Source: an uncultured Collinsella sp.
GTDB taxonomy: Bacteria > Actinomycetota > Coriobacteriia > Coriobacteriales > Coriobacteriaceae
DNA: 64,000 nucleotides
Direction: 5' to 3'
Assembly: GCA_934647195.1 (NCBI GenBank)
Contig: CAKUFD010000004.1
Span: forward strand, 62,001 to 126,000
Each line of letters begins with the position of its first letter. Positions within the stretch are counted from its first letter, which is position 1. This document shows positions 51,495 to 58,827 of this stretch, piece after piece. A program made the translations under genes and the position numbers. The notes below the pieces were generated by a model. The model made no database searches and was not told the DNA's origin. It saw only the letters and a program-made list of their open reading frames with translations.

Positions 51495-52430
51495 CTACAG
51501 CGCGACGGCGTTGCGGATGGGCTTGCCGGCAGCAAGGTGATGCAGGTTCTCGATAGCGATGTCGAGGATGTTCTCGAGTGTGACCGGCAGATGGTACCAG
51601 CCGGAGACGTGCGGGGTGATAAAGCAGTTGGGGGCATCCCATAGGGCGTCGTCGGCAGGAAGAGGCTCGGGCGAGGTGACGTCGAGCGCGGCACCCGCGA
51701 TATGGCCGGACTCAAGGGCGGCGATCAAGTCGGGGGCAACCACAAGGTCGCCGCGGCCGCCGTTGGCAAAAAATGCTCCGGGGTGGCAAGCGGCAAAGAA
51801 CTTCTCGTCGGCGAGACCACGCGTGGAATCGCAGCTGGGCAAGATGGAGAACACGATATCGGCGCGGCCCAGCTCCTCGTAGAGAGCGTCCATCGTGGCC
51901 ATGCGCTCAAACGGAGCCTTTGCCTCGACCGCGCTGCGACGCATGCCCGTCGCATGTGCGCCCATGGCAGCGGCGAGCGTAGCGAAGTGCGTGCCGATGT
52001 CGCCTGCTCCGAGGACGAGCACCTGCGCATCCACAAATGTGGTGACGGGGCCCAGGTCGCGCCAGTCGTGCTTGCGCTGGCAGTCGCAATAACCCGGCAG
52101 GCGCTTCATCATGGCTAGGACCATGGCAAACATATGCTCCGAGACGGACTGCCCATAGGCGCCCGTGGCGCAGGCCATGACGGCGCTCTCGGGCACGATG
52201 CCCGGTGCGGCGTACTTGTCGTAGCCGGCGGAGTTGAGCTGGAAGAGGCGCAGTTTCTGCGCAACTTTCAGGCGCGCGGGGGCTAGGTTGCCGATGATGA
52301 CGTCTGCGGCGGCGATCTGCTCGTCGGACACGACGTCGCGGTCCACAAACGTAACGGTGTCAGCTGGGATGGCTGCGCGCAGGCGCTCGCTTTGGGTCTC
52401 GTTGACGGGCAGCAGGCAAAGTACGTTCAT
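51495..52430 (-). CDS. D-isomer 2-hydroxyacid dehydrogenase family protein
   Basis: A 311-residue NAD(P)-dependent enzyme. The Rossmann motif is VLVLGAGDIGTHFA; the catalytic triad is Arg in NGGRGDLV, Glu in DVTSPEPLP and His in TPHVSGW. The N-terminal catalytic half is somewhat divergent, as in the hydroxypyruvate/phosphoglycerate-like branch; the substrate is unknown. The start at 52430 follows GAAGGA; a longer open frame upstream would cross a dispersed repeat and is rejected. It lies downstream of map on the same strand with 120 bp between. Confidence 0.88.
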   Translation of the reverse strand: MNVLCLLPVNETQSERLRAAIPADTVTFVDRDVVSDEQIAAADVIIGNLAPARLKVAQKLRLFQLNSAGYDKYAAPGIVPESAVMACATGAYGQSVSEHMFAMVLAMMKRLPGYCDCQRKHDWRDLGPVTTFVDAQVLVLGAGDIGTHFATLAAAMGAHATGMRRSAVEAKAPFERMATMDALYEELGRADIVFSILPSCDSTRGLADEKFFAACHPGAFFANGGRGDLVVAPDLIAALESGHIAGAALDVTSPEPLPADDALWDAPNCFITPHVSGWYHLPVTLENILDIAIENLHHLAAGKPIRNAVAL

Positions 52431-52451
52431 GGAGGTCCTTCCAAAAGATGG

Positions 52452-52487
52452 ATGTGTCAAAACGTCGACAGGTTTAATGTGACACAT
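52452..52487. repeat. 36-bp palindrome-ended intergenic repeat, copy C
   Basis: Ends ATGTGTCA and TGACACAT, an 8-bp inverted pair, around the shared core GTCGACAGGTTT. Compared with copy A, both ends carry the same change (GACA to GTCA and its complement), so the pairing is preserved. It lies between map and the D-2-hydroxyacid dehydrogenase gene. Confidence 0.75.
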
Positions 52488-52550
52488 TTCGGATGCGGGC
52501 GTGGGCACAGGCTCGAATGCGGCAGCAGCAATGTCGCTGCCGCCCATCGG

Positions 52551-53438
52551 CTACCAGCTCAGCAGCTCATAGCCGTCTTCGGTGACAACGAGCTGCACTT
52601 CCCACTGGGCAGAGTCGGAGCCGTCTTTGGTGTGGACGATCCAGCCGTTCTTCTCGTCGATAAAGATTTCGGGCGCGCCGGCGTTGACCATAGGCTCGAT
52701 AGTGAAGCACATGCCGGGGACAAGCAGCGTGTCCACGTCGGGCGACTCGACGGTAAAGCCCACGAACGGATCCTCGTGGAAGTCCAAGCCGATGCCGTGG
52801 CCGCCAAACTCACGTACCACGCTAAAGCCGTTTTCCTCCACGTACTCCTGGACGGCGGCTGCCATGTCGCGCAGGGTTCCCCACGGCTTGACGGCGGCAA
52901 GGCCGCGCTGCACGCTCTCGCGTGTGACTTCGACGAGCTTCTTGCGCTCGTCGTTTACCTCGCCGATGCAGAACATGCGGCTCGAGTCGGAATAGTAGCC
53001 GTCGAGGATCGTGGAGCAGTCCACATTCACGATGTCGCCCTCGTGCAGCACGTCCTCTTTGCAGGGGATACCGTGGCACACCACGTCGTTGATGGAGGTG
53101 CAGACGCTTTTGGGGTAACCCTCGTAATTGAGGTCGGCGGGGATGCCGCCGTGCTGTGTGGTGTACTCGTAGATCCACTGATCGATCTCTTCGGTGGTCA
53201 CGCCGGCGTGGATGTGCTCACCCACGTAGTCGAGGGCACCGATGTTGATGGCAGCCGAGCGCTTGATGCCCTCGATATCTTCGGGCGTCTTGTAAAGGCT
53301 GCGCGGCAACACGTCGAGGCCCTTATCCCAGAAGCGCTGAAGCTTTTCGTCAAAGGCCTCGTGGCACTTCTTGTATTTCTTTCCGCTTCCGCACCAGCAG
53401 GCGTCGTTGCGGCCGGGCGTGGGTCCATTGTCATACAT
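52551..53438 (-). CDS. map: Methionine aminopeptidase with N-terminal SEC-C zinc motif
   Basis: A 295-residue type I methionine aminopeptidase that trims initiator Met from nascent proteins. The catalytic domain has NDVVCHGIP, the metal ligands in DIVNVDCSTILDGYYSDSS, GHGIGLDFHEDP and FTIEPMV, and the final Glu near the end (QWEVQLV). The first 40 residues form a SEC-C motif (NDACWCGSGKKYKKC), known from SecA and from MetAPs of several bacteria, thought to aid ribosome docking. The start at 53438 has GAAAGGAAG upstream. Good agreement with the SEC-C type of MetAP. Confidence 0.96.
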   Translation of the reverse strand: MYDNGPTPGRNDACWCGSGKKYKKCHEAFDEKLQRFWDKGLDVLPRSLYKTPEDIEGIKRSAAINIGALDYVGEHIHAGVTTEEIDQWIYEYTTQHGGIPADLNYEGYPKSVCTSINDVVCHGIPCKEDVLHEGDIVNVDCSTILDGYYSDSSRMFCIGEVNDERKKLVEVTRESVQRGLAAVKPWGTLRDMAAAVQEYVEENGFSVVREFGGHGIGLDFHEDPFVGFTVESPDVDTLLVPGMCFTIEPMVNAGAPEIFIDEKNGWIVHTKDGSDSAQWEVQLVVTEDGYELLSW

Positions 53439-53559
53439 GGGTAACTTCCTTTCAGTCACCGATAGTATGCCACTATCGGTAAGCGAATGGGCAAGGGGAA
53501 GGGGCCGCCCATGTTCCTCGCACGGAGAAAACGCAGGCTGCAGGACCGGCGGCACAGGT

Positions 53560-54336
53560 CTAATAGCTCACTTGGCAAGGGATGTCGAGCTCGCGCACGC
53601 GTGCGGCGATAGCGTCGAGCGTCTCGGCGGGAGCCTTGAGAAGGCCTTTTGCGGGGGTCTCGCGCGCAACTGTGTAGATGGTGACCGCCTGTGGGCGAAT
53701 GCGACGCAGGGCGTCGAGCCACGGGTCCACGTAGGCGTCGCCGGTGTTATCCATATCGTGGCCCTGCCAGGTGCCCGTTAGGAACATGGTCTGGATGATC
53801 ACGTGCCCTTCAAATCTGGCGAAGGTCTCGATTTGATGCTCAACGTCGTATGCGGCGACGGGCTGGTCGATGAGCTGGATATAGGCGGCGTCGACCGTAT
53901 CGAGTTTGAGGATGTTGTCGTCTACGAGCATGAGAGCGTCGTGTACCGCAGGGCGATCGGCGCGCGTTCCGTTGGAGAGCACGGCGATCTTTGCCGTTGG
54001 TGCAAGCTCGTCGCGCAGGCGTACGGCACCGGCGATTGCCTGAGGAAACTCCGGTGCTGCCGTGGGCTCTCCGTTGCCGGCAAAGGTAATCACATCGGGC
54101 AGCTCGCCCGCAAAAGCCATCTCGCGAAGGCGCGTCTCAAGCGCGGCAAGGACGGTTGCGACATCGTTGTGCTCTTCATGACAGGGGCGCTCGGCATTGA
54201 ATCCGTTTTCGCAGTAGATGCAATCAAAGGTGCAGATCTTTCCCGAGGCGGGCATCATGTTGACGCCGAGCGAGAGTCCCAGGCGCCGGCTGCGCACGGG
54301 GCCAAAGAGGGGGCTATCATTCAAAAACGTGGACAT
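53560..54336 (-). CDS. Radical SAM protein
   Basis: A 258-residue radical SAM enzyme. The cluster motif C-x3-C-x2-C is CTFDCIYC, preceded by the conserved GPVRSRRLGLSLGVN segment and followed by FAGNGEPTAAPEF. This layout matches the COG0731-type radical SAM proteins related to the wyosine-forming enzymes; the bacterial members have no agreed function. GTLNG-type and other maturase roles cannot be separated. It follows the C26 hydrolase by 49 bp on the same strand and could be co-transcribed. No signal or membrane segment is present. Confidence 0.87.
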   Translation of the reverse strand: MSTFLNDSPLFGPVRSRRLGLSLGVNMMPASGKICTFDCIYCENGFNAERPCHEEHNDVATVLAALETRLREMAFAGELPDVITFAGNGEPTAAPEFPQAIAGAVRLRDELAPTAKIAVLSNGTRADRPAVHDALMLVDDNILKLDTVDAAYIQLIDQPVAAYDVEHQIETFARFEGHVIIQTMFLTGTWQGHDMDNTGDAYVDPWLDALRRIRPQAVTIYTVARETPAKGLLKAPAETLDAIAARVRELDIPCQVSY

Positions 54337-54385
54337 CGTTCATCCTTCCCGGGACGTTGCCGTGGCGCTGCATGCAAAACCGTTG

Positions 54386-55153
54386 TTACACCGTTTGGCC
54401 GGCAGCGGCGGCAACAAAGGCCTGCCACAGCTTGAAATCACTTTCGATGGTGTGCCACGTGTACTCGGGATGCCACTGCACACCAACGCAGAACGGCTGA
54501 TCCTCGACCTCGATAGCCTCGGGCATGCCGTCGGTTGCGCGTGCGACAAGGCGGGTGTGGGACCCGACCTTGTCGGCGCAGCAGTGGTGCGCCGAATTGG
54601 TCTGAATAAGCGTGCGGCCTTCGAGTGCGCGGCACAGAAGCGAATCGGGCTCGACTTCCACCGGATGGCAGGGCTCGGTAAGCGAATGTGCGTGACGCCA
54701 TTGGACCATGCCTTGGCAAGGCTTCACGCTGGGCACGTCCATGCACAGCGTTCCACCGGTAGCGACGTTGAGCAGCTGCATGCCACGGCAGGTGGTGAAC
54801 AGGGGCTTTTTCTGTGCGAGCACCTCGCGTACCAGACGGAACTCAAAGCAATCGCGAATCTCGCAGCAAAGCGTGGGATCGTATGGGTCGGCTACTCCCC
54901 AGCGCTTGGGGTTCACATCGGGTCCACCGGGGATGGCAAAGCCGTCTGCCATCTCCACATAGCGCTTGATGACGTCATCGTCGTCGGTGAGCGACATCAA
55001 CATCGGCAGTCCGCCGGCGGCAAGGATTGCATCCATGAACACGGTGGCGATGCTTTCGTTGGGCGAGAGGGTCTCGCATCCTACGACATGGCCTTCTTCC
55101 CAGCGCGGGGCGACCAAAATGAGGGGGCGTTTGCATTCGAGGGTATGTTGCAT
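54386..55153 (-). CDS. Gamma-glutamyl-gamma-aminobutyrate hydrolase-like peptidase C26
   Basis: A class I glutamine amidotransferase-like hydrolase of about 255 residues. The nucleophile Cys lies in TTCRGMQLLN, and the His-x-Glu pair in GVQWHPEYT; GFAIPGGPDVNP is the oxyanion strand. PuuD-type enzymes split gamma-glutamyl-GABA or related gamma-glutamyl amides. The start is uncertain: the ATG at 55153 begins close to conserved sequence but has a poor ribosome binding site, and a GTG at 55234 would add 27 residues. It lies just downstream of a glutamate-type ABC transporter, which suits gamma-glutamyl compound use (inference). Confidence 0.85.
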   Translation of the reverse strand: MQHTLECKRPLILVAPRWEEGHVVGCETLSPNESIATVFMDAILAAGGLPMLMSLTDDDDVIKRYVEMADGFAIPGGPDVNPKRWGVADPYDPTLCCEIRDCFEFRLVREVLAQKKPLFTTCRGMQLLNVATGGTLCMDVPSVKPCQGMVQWRHAHSLTEPCHPVEVEPDSLLCRALEGRTLIQTNSAHHCCADKVGSHTRLVARATDGMPEAIEVEDQPFCVGVQWHPEYTWHTIESDFKLWQAFVAAAAGQTV

Positions 55154-55258
55154 AAGGCGGCTTTCGTGGTGCGGCAATGCGTCAGGTTCATATGTCGCGG
55201 TGTCGTTGGAAATAGCGAGGGCGCAGCAAAACACCTGACGTCTTGTTGCTTCCGGGGG

Positions 55259-56014
55259 TTAATGATTTTTGATGCTGTCGAGGAAATCGCGGGCGCGCTG
55301 CGTTTGCGGATGATCGAAGAACGCATCGGGCGCGCCTTCTTCCACAACGGCGCCATCGGCCATGAAGACCACGCGGTCGGCAACGCGGCGTGCGAAGTTC
55401 ATCTCGTGCGTCACCACCACCATGGTCATACCCTGGCGCGCCAGGCCGATCATCACCTCGAGCACCTCGTTGATCATCTCGGGGTCAAGCGCGCTGGTGG
55501 GCTCGTCAAAGAGCATGGCGCGCGGATGCATGGCGAGGGCGCGGGCGATGGCTACGCGCTGCTGCTGACCGCCCGAGATCTGGGCGGGTACCTTCTCGGC
55601 CTGTTCGGCCACGCCTACGCGCTCGAGCAGATCCATGGCGCGGGTGCGCGCTTCCTCGCGCGAGAGGCCCAACACGTCGGTGGGGGCGAGCATCACGTTT
55701 TCCAGCACGGTCATATGCGAGAACAGATTGAACTGCTGGAAGACCATGCCCAGCTCGGCGCGCATGGCAGCGAGCTCGCGACCTTCCTGCGGCAGAGGCT
55801 TGCCATCGATGAGAATCTCGCCCGAGTCGATGGTTTCCAGGCGATTGATGGCGCGGCAGAGGGTCGACTTGCCCGAGCCAGAAGGGCCGATGACCACGAC
55901 GACTTCGCCGGGAGCTATCGAGAGGTTGATATCGCGCAGCACGTGGAGCGAGCCAAAGTGCTTATCCACATGTTTGAGCTCGATAAGGGGCTGCTGGGTA
56001 GTTGCGTCTGTCAT
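55259..56014 (-). CDS. Polar amino acid ABC transporter ATP-binding protein
   Basis: A 251-residue ATPase of the GlnQ/GltL type with Walker [11 protein letters not shown]-loop VFQQFNLF, signature ISGGQQQR, Walker [14 protein letters not shown] and the switch His in VVTHEM. The start at 56014 follows AAGGTGGA at 7 nt; the GTG twelve bases earlier lies inside that site. It is the fourth and last transporter gene of the operon, 22 bp after the second permease gene. It powers uptake through the two adjoining permeases. Confidence 0.93.
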   Translation of the reverse strand: MTDATTQQPLIELKHVDKHFGSLHVLRDINLSIAPGEVVVVIGPSGSGKSTLCRAINRLETIDSGEILIDGKPLPQEGRELAAMRAELGMVFQQFNLFSHMTVLENVMLAPTDVLGLSREEARTRAMDLLERVGVAEQAEKVPAQISGGQQQRVAIARALAMHPRAMLFDEPTSALDPEMINEVLEVMIGLARQGMTMVVVTHEMNFARRVADRVVFMADGAVVEEGAPDAFFDHPQTQRARDFLDSIKNH

Positions 56015-56036
56015 ATTGCGTTCCACCTTTGGTTGG

Positions 56037-56870
56037 CTAGCGGATGATCTTTACGCCCAGGCGGTGCGAGACGTAGATGCTTGCCTGGTTGATGGCGTAG
56101 TTGATGAGGATGTAGATGATGGCGATGGTGAAGTAGACCGAAACGAGTGCGTCGTAGTTGGTGATGAGAACGCGCGCGTTTTGCATCAGGTCGGGGTAGC
56201 TCACCACGTACGCCACCGTGGTGTCTTTGACCACCACGACGAGCTGCGAGATAAGCGAGGGGATGACGAAGCGGATAGCCTGGGGCAACACGATTTTGAG
56301 CGTGGTGCGCAGCGGGGACATGCCCAGGGAGAGTGCGGCCTCGATTTGGCCCTTTGGCACAGCGTTGACGCCTGCACGGAAGACCTCGGCGAGTACGCCC
56401 GAAGCGGCGAGTGCTACCGGCAAGGTGAGCATCCAGAAGGAGGACATCTTGATGCCGTACTGGGGCACGATCAAAAAGAAGAAATAGATGAGCAGCAGGC
56501 TCGGCAGGCTGCGGAAGAAATCGGTGACCACGCGGCAGACGGCGGAGAGCGCCTTTAGGTGCGATATGCGCCCCAGCATGAGCAGGAGGCCCAGTGCAAG
56601 GGCGATGGCCCCTGCGGTGAGCGCCACGCGTACCGTGCCCGCAAAGCCCTGTAGCAGGAATTTCCAGGTAGTTGCCTTGGCAAAGAAGGTCCAGTAGCGC
56701 GGTGCGAACTGGCCGGTGATGTAGAAGCGGTATCCGATGGCGGCAAGAGCCGCGGCGACCAGGATAAGCGAGATGGCCGTGGCGATGCGCACGCGACGGC
56801 GCGTGCGCGGGCCGGGCGCTTCGTAGAGGGCATCGCGCACGGAGCGCGACGTGGGTGCGGATGTACTCAT
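56037..56870 (-). CDS. Polar amino acid ABC transporter permease
   Basis: A 277-residue HisM/GltK-type permease. A basic cytoplasmic N-terminus ([11 protein letters not shown]) precedes the first helix. Further helices follow, with the [19 protein letters not shown] region and the EAA-type loop [22 protein letters not shown]. Its start overlaps the end of the preceding permease by 4 bp (ATGA), so the two are coupled. It forms a heterodimer with the other permease. Confidence 0.92.
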   Translation of the reverse strand: MSTSAPTSRSVRDALYEAPGPRTRRRVRIATAISLILVAAALAAIGYRFYITGQFAPRYWTFFAKATTWKFLLQGFAGTVRVALTAGAIALALGLLLMLGRISHLKALSAVCRVVTDFFRSLPSLLLIYFFFLIVPQYGIKMSSFWMLTLPVALAASGVLAEVFRAGVNAVPKGQIEAALSLGMSPLRTTLKIVLPQAIRFVIPSLISQLVVVVKDTTVAYVVSYPDLMQNARVLITNYDALVSVYFTIAIIYILINYAINQASIYVSHRLGVKIIR

Positions 56871-57526
56871 CGGTAGATCCTCACCTTCTTATCGATACGG
56901 TTGCCAGCGGCGCCAATCAGCAAAGCCGTTCCCGCATACCCGATAGCGGAGATGAGGAAGGCGAGGATGCCGCCGGTAACGCGCGTGTTGACATAGGAAA
57001 CAACGCCGGTGAGCTCGGTGGGGTTGAGCGGCACCTGGCTGCCCAAGGCGGTGGTGAGCATGACGGCGATCAGCAGGTTGGTCATGGGCAGCACGCATGA
57101 GCGCAGTGCTTGCGGAATCACGATGCGGCGTAAGATCTTGCCAAACGAGAGTCCAAGGGCGCGCGCGGCTTCGATCTGGCCGGCGCTCACGGTGTTGATG
57201 CCGCTCATGAAGTTCTCGGAACCAAAAGCGGAGCCCAAAAGCACGGTGGTGACCACGACGCATACGCGATAGTCGAGCACCACACGCAGGCTGGGCAGCG
57301 CATACACCACGATGATCAGGAGCGCGACGCCGGGGATGTTGCGAAAGATCTGTACGTAGAGGTCTCCCGCCACGCGCAGGGGGCGCATCGGCGAGACGCG
57401 CATGACAGTAATGCCCACGGCGATGACCATCACCAGGGCAAACGATTCAATCGTCATAAGCCAGGTGGTCAGAAGCGCTTGAAGGTAGTTTTGGCCATAT
57501 AGGGAAAGAAGCTCGGTGAGCCCCAT
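56867..57526 (-). CDS. Polar amino acid ABC transporter permease
   Basis: A 219-residue HisQ/GltJ-type permease with five predicted helices. The conserved FRNIPGVALLIIVVYALP segment and the EAA loop EAARALGLSFGKILRRIVIPQA are visible. The start at 57526 is chosen for GAGGAGA at 5 nt; the frame is open upstream across a hairpin and has no site there. It is shorter than its partner. It follows the binding-protein gene after a stable intergenic hairpin. Confidence 0.92.
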   Translation of the reverse strand: MGLTELLSLYGQNYLQALLTTWLMTIESFALVMVIAVGITVMRVSPMRPLRVAGDLYVQIFRNIPGVALLIIVVYALPSLRVVLDYRVCVVVTTVLLGSAFGSENFMSGINTVSAGQIEAARALGLSFGKILRRIVIPQALRSCVLPMTNLLIAVMLTTALGSQVPLNPTELTGVVSYVNTRVTGGILAFLISAIGYAGTALLIGAAGNRIDKKVRIYR

Positions 57527-57546
57527 CGGTATCTCCTCAACGATAA

Positions 57547-57579
57547 CGGGGCCTTCCACGCGTGACATGGAAGGCCCCG
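57547..57579 (-). terminator. Intra-operon hairpin between binding protein and permease genes
   Basis: CGGGGCCTTCCA pairs perfectly with TGGAAGGCCCCG around a 9-nt loop. On the minus strand it is followed by TTATCG rather than a T-run, so it probably stabilises the upstream message or attenuates read-through, matching the hairpin at 7065-7097 in the peptide operon. Confidence 0.7.
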
Positions 57580-57668
57580 ATGCATACCCGTGTTCTGCAG
57601 TCTAGCAAAACCGTACACGCTAAGTGCATCCGGCGGTGCCATGTGTCCTGCAGGTTACGTGTGAAATC

Positions 57669-58658
57669 TTACGCTCCGAGTGCGGGCGGGTTGGGGGCGT
57701 CTGCGATATCGGCGCGGTCGCCAATGCAGATCTTCCAAAGGTTTGCCCACGTGCCGTCGTCCTCGATCTTCTGGAGGAAGTCGTTGACAAACTGGACGCC
57801 GTCGGAATCCTTGGGCAGGCCGATGCCGTACTTGTCCTCGGGACCAAACGGGTCGCCGGCAAGGCGGTACTTGTTGGGGTTGCGTACCATGCTGCCCATT
57901 TGCATCGTGCTATCGATCACGTAGGCGTCGACGCGACCCTGCTCGAGGGCCTTGCGGGCCTCCTCGTCGGTCTTGAACTCCTGGAGCGTGGCGTCGGGGG
58001 CAACGTCGGCAACGATCTGGGGGCCGGTGGAACCGGACTGCACGGCTACGTTCTTGCCGGCAAGGTCGTCCACGCCCTTGATGTCCTCTTTGTCGGCCAT
58101 GGTGAGGATGGACTGCTGGGTGGTGTAGTACGGACCTGCGAAGGAGATGACCTTCTTGCGGTCGTCGGTGATGGAATAGGTGGCGAAGACGACGTCGACC
58201 TGGTCGTTTTGGAGCACGGACTCGCGGGTATCCGAGGTCACCTGGGTGTTGTCGATCTTGGTCTCGTCGCCAACGATATAGCGGGCGAGCAGCTGGGAGA
58301 GGCCGGCGTCAAAGCCGCGCAGGACGTTGTCTTCCTCGTTGAGCTGGCTGAACAGCAGCGAGGTCTGCACGCCGCCCACGCGCAGGGTGCCGGCTTCCGC
58401 TACAGCAGAGGCCCAGGTGCTGCCGGCGATGGCGGAGGCATCTGCCACGGCGCCGGAGGCGAGCAGCTCATCGTAGGCCTTGGTGTCCATGGCCACGGCC
58501 TGCTCCTCGGTGGCGGAGTCGGTGCCGGTGCTGCCGGCAGGGGCGTCGCTATCGCTGCAGCCAGCAAGGCCCAGGCCTGCGATGGCCGCTGCGGTGGCGC
58601 CGGTGGCAGCCAGGAAGCCGCGGCGGGAAACGTTGAGGGAATTCGAGAGGTTACTCAT
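57669..58658 (-). CDS. Glutamate-type amino acid ABC substrate-binding lipoprotein
   Basis: A 329-residue family 3 solute-binding protein. The signal has a twin-arginine SRRGF (11-15) and a lipobox LAGC (Cys34), so it is a predicted Tat lipoprotein. The domain starts at GTLRVGGVQTSLLFS; blocks such as GFDAGLSQLLARYI and DVVFATYSITDDRKKVISFAGPYY are typical of glutamate/glutamine-binding GluB/GlnH-like proteins. The start at 58658 follows GAAAGGA at 9 nt. It is the first gene of the operon (binding protein, two permeases, ATPase), and the ligand is probably glutamate or a related acidic amino acid. Confidence 0.9.
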   Translation of the reverse strand: MSNLSNSLNVSRRGFLAATGATAAAIAGLGLAGCSDSDAPAGSTGTDSATEEQAVAMDTKAYDELLASGAVADASAIAGSTWASAVAEAGTLRVGGVQTSLLFSQLNEEDNVLRGFDAGLSQLLARYIVGDETKIDNTQVTSDTRESVLQNDQVDVVFATYSITDDRKKVISFAGPYYTTQQSILTMADKEDIKGVDDLAGKNVAVQSGSTGPQIVADVAPDATLQEFKTDEEARKALEQGRVDAYVIDSTMQMGSMVRNPNKYRLAGDPFGPEDKYGIGLPKDSDGVQFVNDFLQKIEDDGTWANLWKICIGDRADIADAPNPPALGA

Positions 58659-58782
58659 CGTCTCGTATCCTTTCATTTTGATAGGGGTGCAAACAGAGAT
58701 GTCTGTACGATAACCCTAGTTCTATACCCCATAGGTGGGTTAACGATGCACGAAACAAGTCGTTAGCCTTGGTTGTCCTGCG

Positions 58783-58822
58783 AAAAAAGCGGCATGGGCG
58801 GTTTTGTCTCCGTCATGCCGCT
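58783..58822 (-). terminator. Intrinsic terminator of the M16C protease gene
   Basis: Read on the minus strand, AGCGGCATG pairs with CATGCCGCT and a T6 tract follows. It lies just after the protease stop codon. Confidence 0.85.
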
Positions 58823-58827
58823 GTGTT

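Noticed and set aside
54218..56047. 609-codon plus-strand ORF opposite the C26 hydrolase and amino acid ATPase genes
   Set aside because: His/Gly/Ala-rich shadow spanning two well-supported minus-strand genes.
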